Shown in pieces: positions 63,974-64,000 of a DNA stretch of 64,000 nt. The stretch is from Rs1 sp038900335. Lineage in GTDB: Bacteria; Pseudomonadota; Gammaproteobacteria; Pseudomonadales; Balneatricaceae. The DNA lies in assembly GCA_038900335.1 (NCBI GenBank), contig JBBMRB010000018.1, forward strand, positions 17,075-81,074, read 5' to 3'. The notes below the pieces were generated by a model. It was not told the origin of the DNA. It was given only the letters and a program-made list of their open reading frames with translations, and did no database searches. Numbering within the stretch: the first letter of the stretch is position 1; each line of letters begins with the position of its first letter. A program made the translations under genes and the position numbers.

Positions 63974-64000
63974 TCGCCTCCTCGCTACAGGGTGACCCAG

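Overview
The window is a chromosomal segment of a gammaproteobacterium, AT-rich by eye. The right-hand 25 kb carries two gene blocks known from Pseudomonas-like gammaproteobacteria: queG/tsaE-amiB-mutL-miaA-hfq-hflX-hflK-hflC-hisZ-purA, then suhB/trmJ-iscS-ndk-rlmN-pilF-rodZ-hisS-yfgM-bamB-der. The left-hand 38 kb is a mosaic of catabolic and transport modules (TRAP, TAXI and sugar ABC transporters, 5-oxoprolinase, a deoxy-sugar pathway). That mix suggests a heterotrophic, probably marine, relative of Cellvibrionales/Spongiibacter-like bacteria. The taxon is an inference; no rRNA is present to prove it. I see no phage, insertion sequence, CRISPR array or tRNA.

Left part (1-11.7 kb): the 3' end of a SulP anion transporter, a GFA-fold protein, a SpoIIAA-like protein, a glutathione S-transferase, a YceI/cytochrome b561 pair with a divergent LysR regulator, the 4.5S SRP RNA gene, a LuxR-type regulator divergent from a YuiF-like transporter and an unusual histidinol-dehydrogenase paralogue, an unknown exported coiled-coil protein, and an HD-domain protein resembling small alarmone hydrolases.

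Accessory middle (12-38.6 kb): (a) a DctPQM TRAP transporter followed by pxpB-pxpC-pxpA, a self-contained unit for uptake and hydrolysis of 5-oxoproline; (b) a LysR regulator divergent from a class V PLP enzyme plus an orphan TAXI binding protein; (c) a lone GT4 glycosyltransferase; (d) a GntR-controlled locus with lactonase, UxaA-type dehydratase, SDR, ribose-type ABC importer, FAH-family hydrolase and aldo/keto reductase, which together can form a complete non-phosphorylative L-fucose-type pathway ending in pyruvate and lactate; (e) a sigma-54 activator divergent from an iron-dependent alcohol dehydrogenase and a permease, with a clear -24/-12 promoter and two matched upstream inverted repeats. 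Module (e) is bracketed by two fragments of neighbouring genes, which suggests past duplication and insertion.

Housekeeping right part (38.9-64 kb): RNA modification, peptidoglycan splitting, mismatch repair, Hfq, the HflKC complex, purine and histidine metabolism, outer-membrane assembly and ribosome assembly. Three oddities stand out: SuhB has lost most of its catalytic metal ligands; iscS is short and stands alone, with no iscR/U/A, hscBA or fdx; and ispG is missing between rodZ and hisS. Just after der is a 34-residue membrane peptide gene whose Shine-Dalgarno and start codon can be folded into RNA helices. The window ends in a strong promoter with a GC-rich discriminator, of the kind that drives stable-RNA or translation genes.
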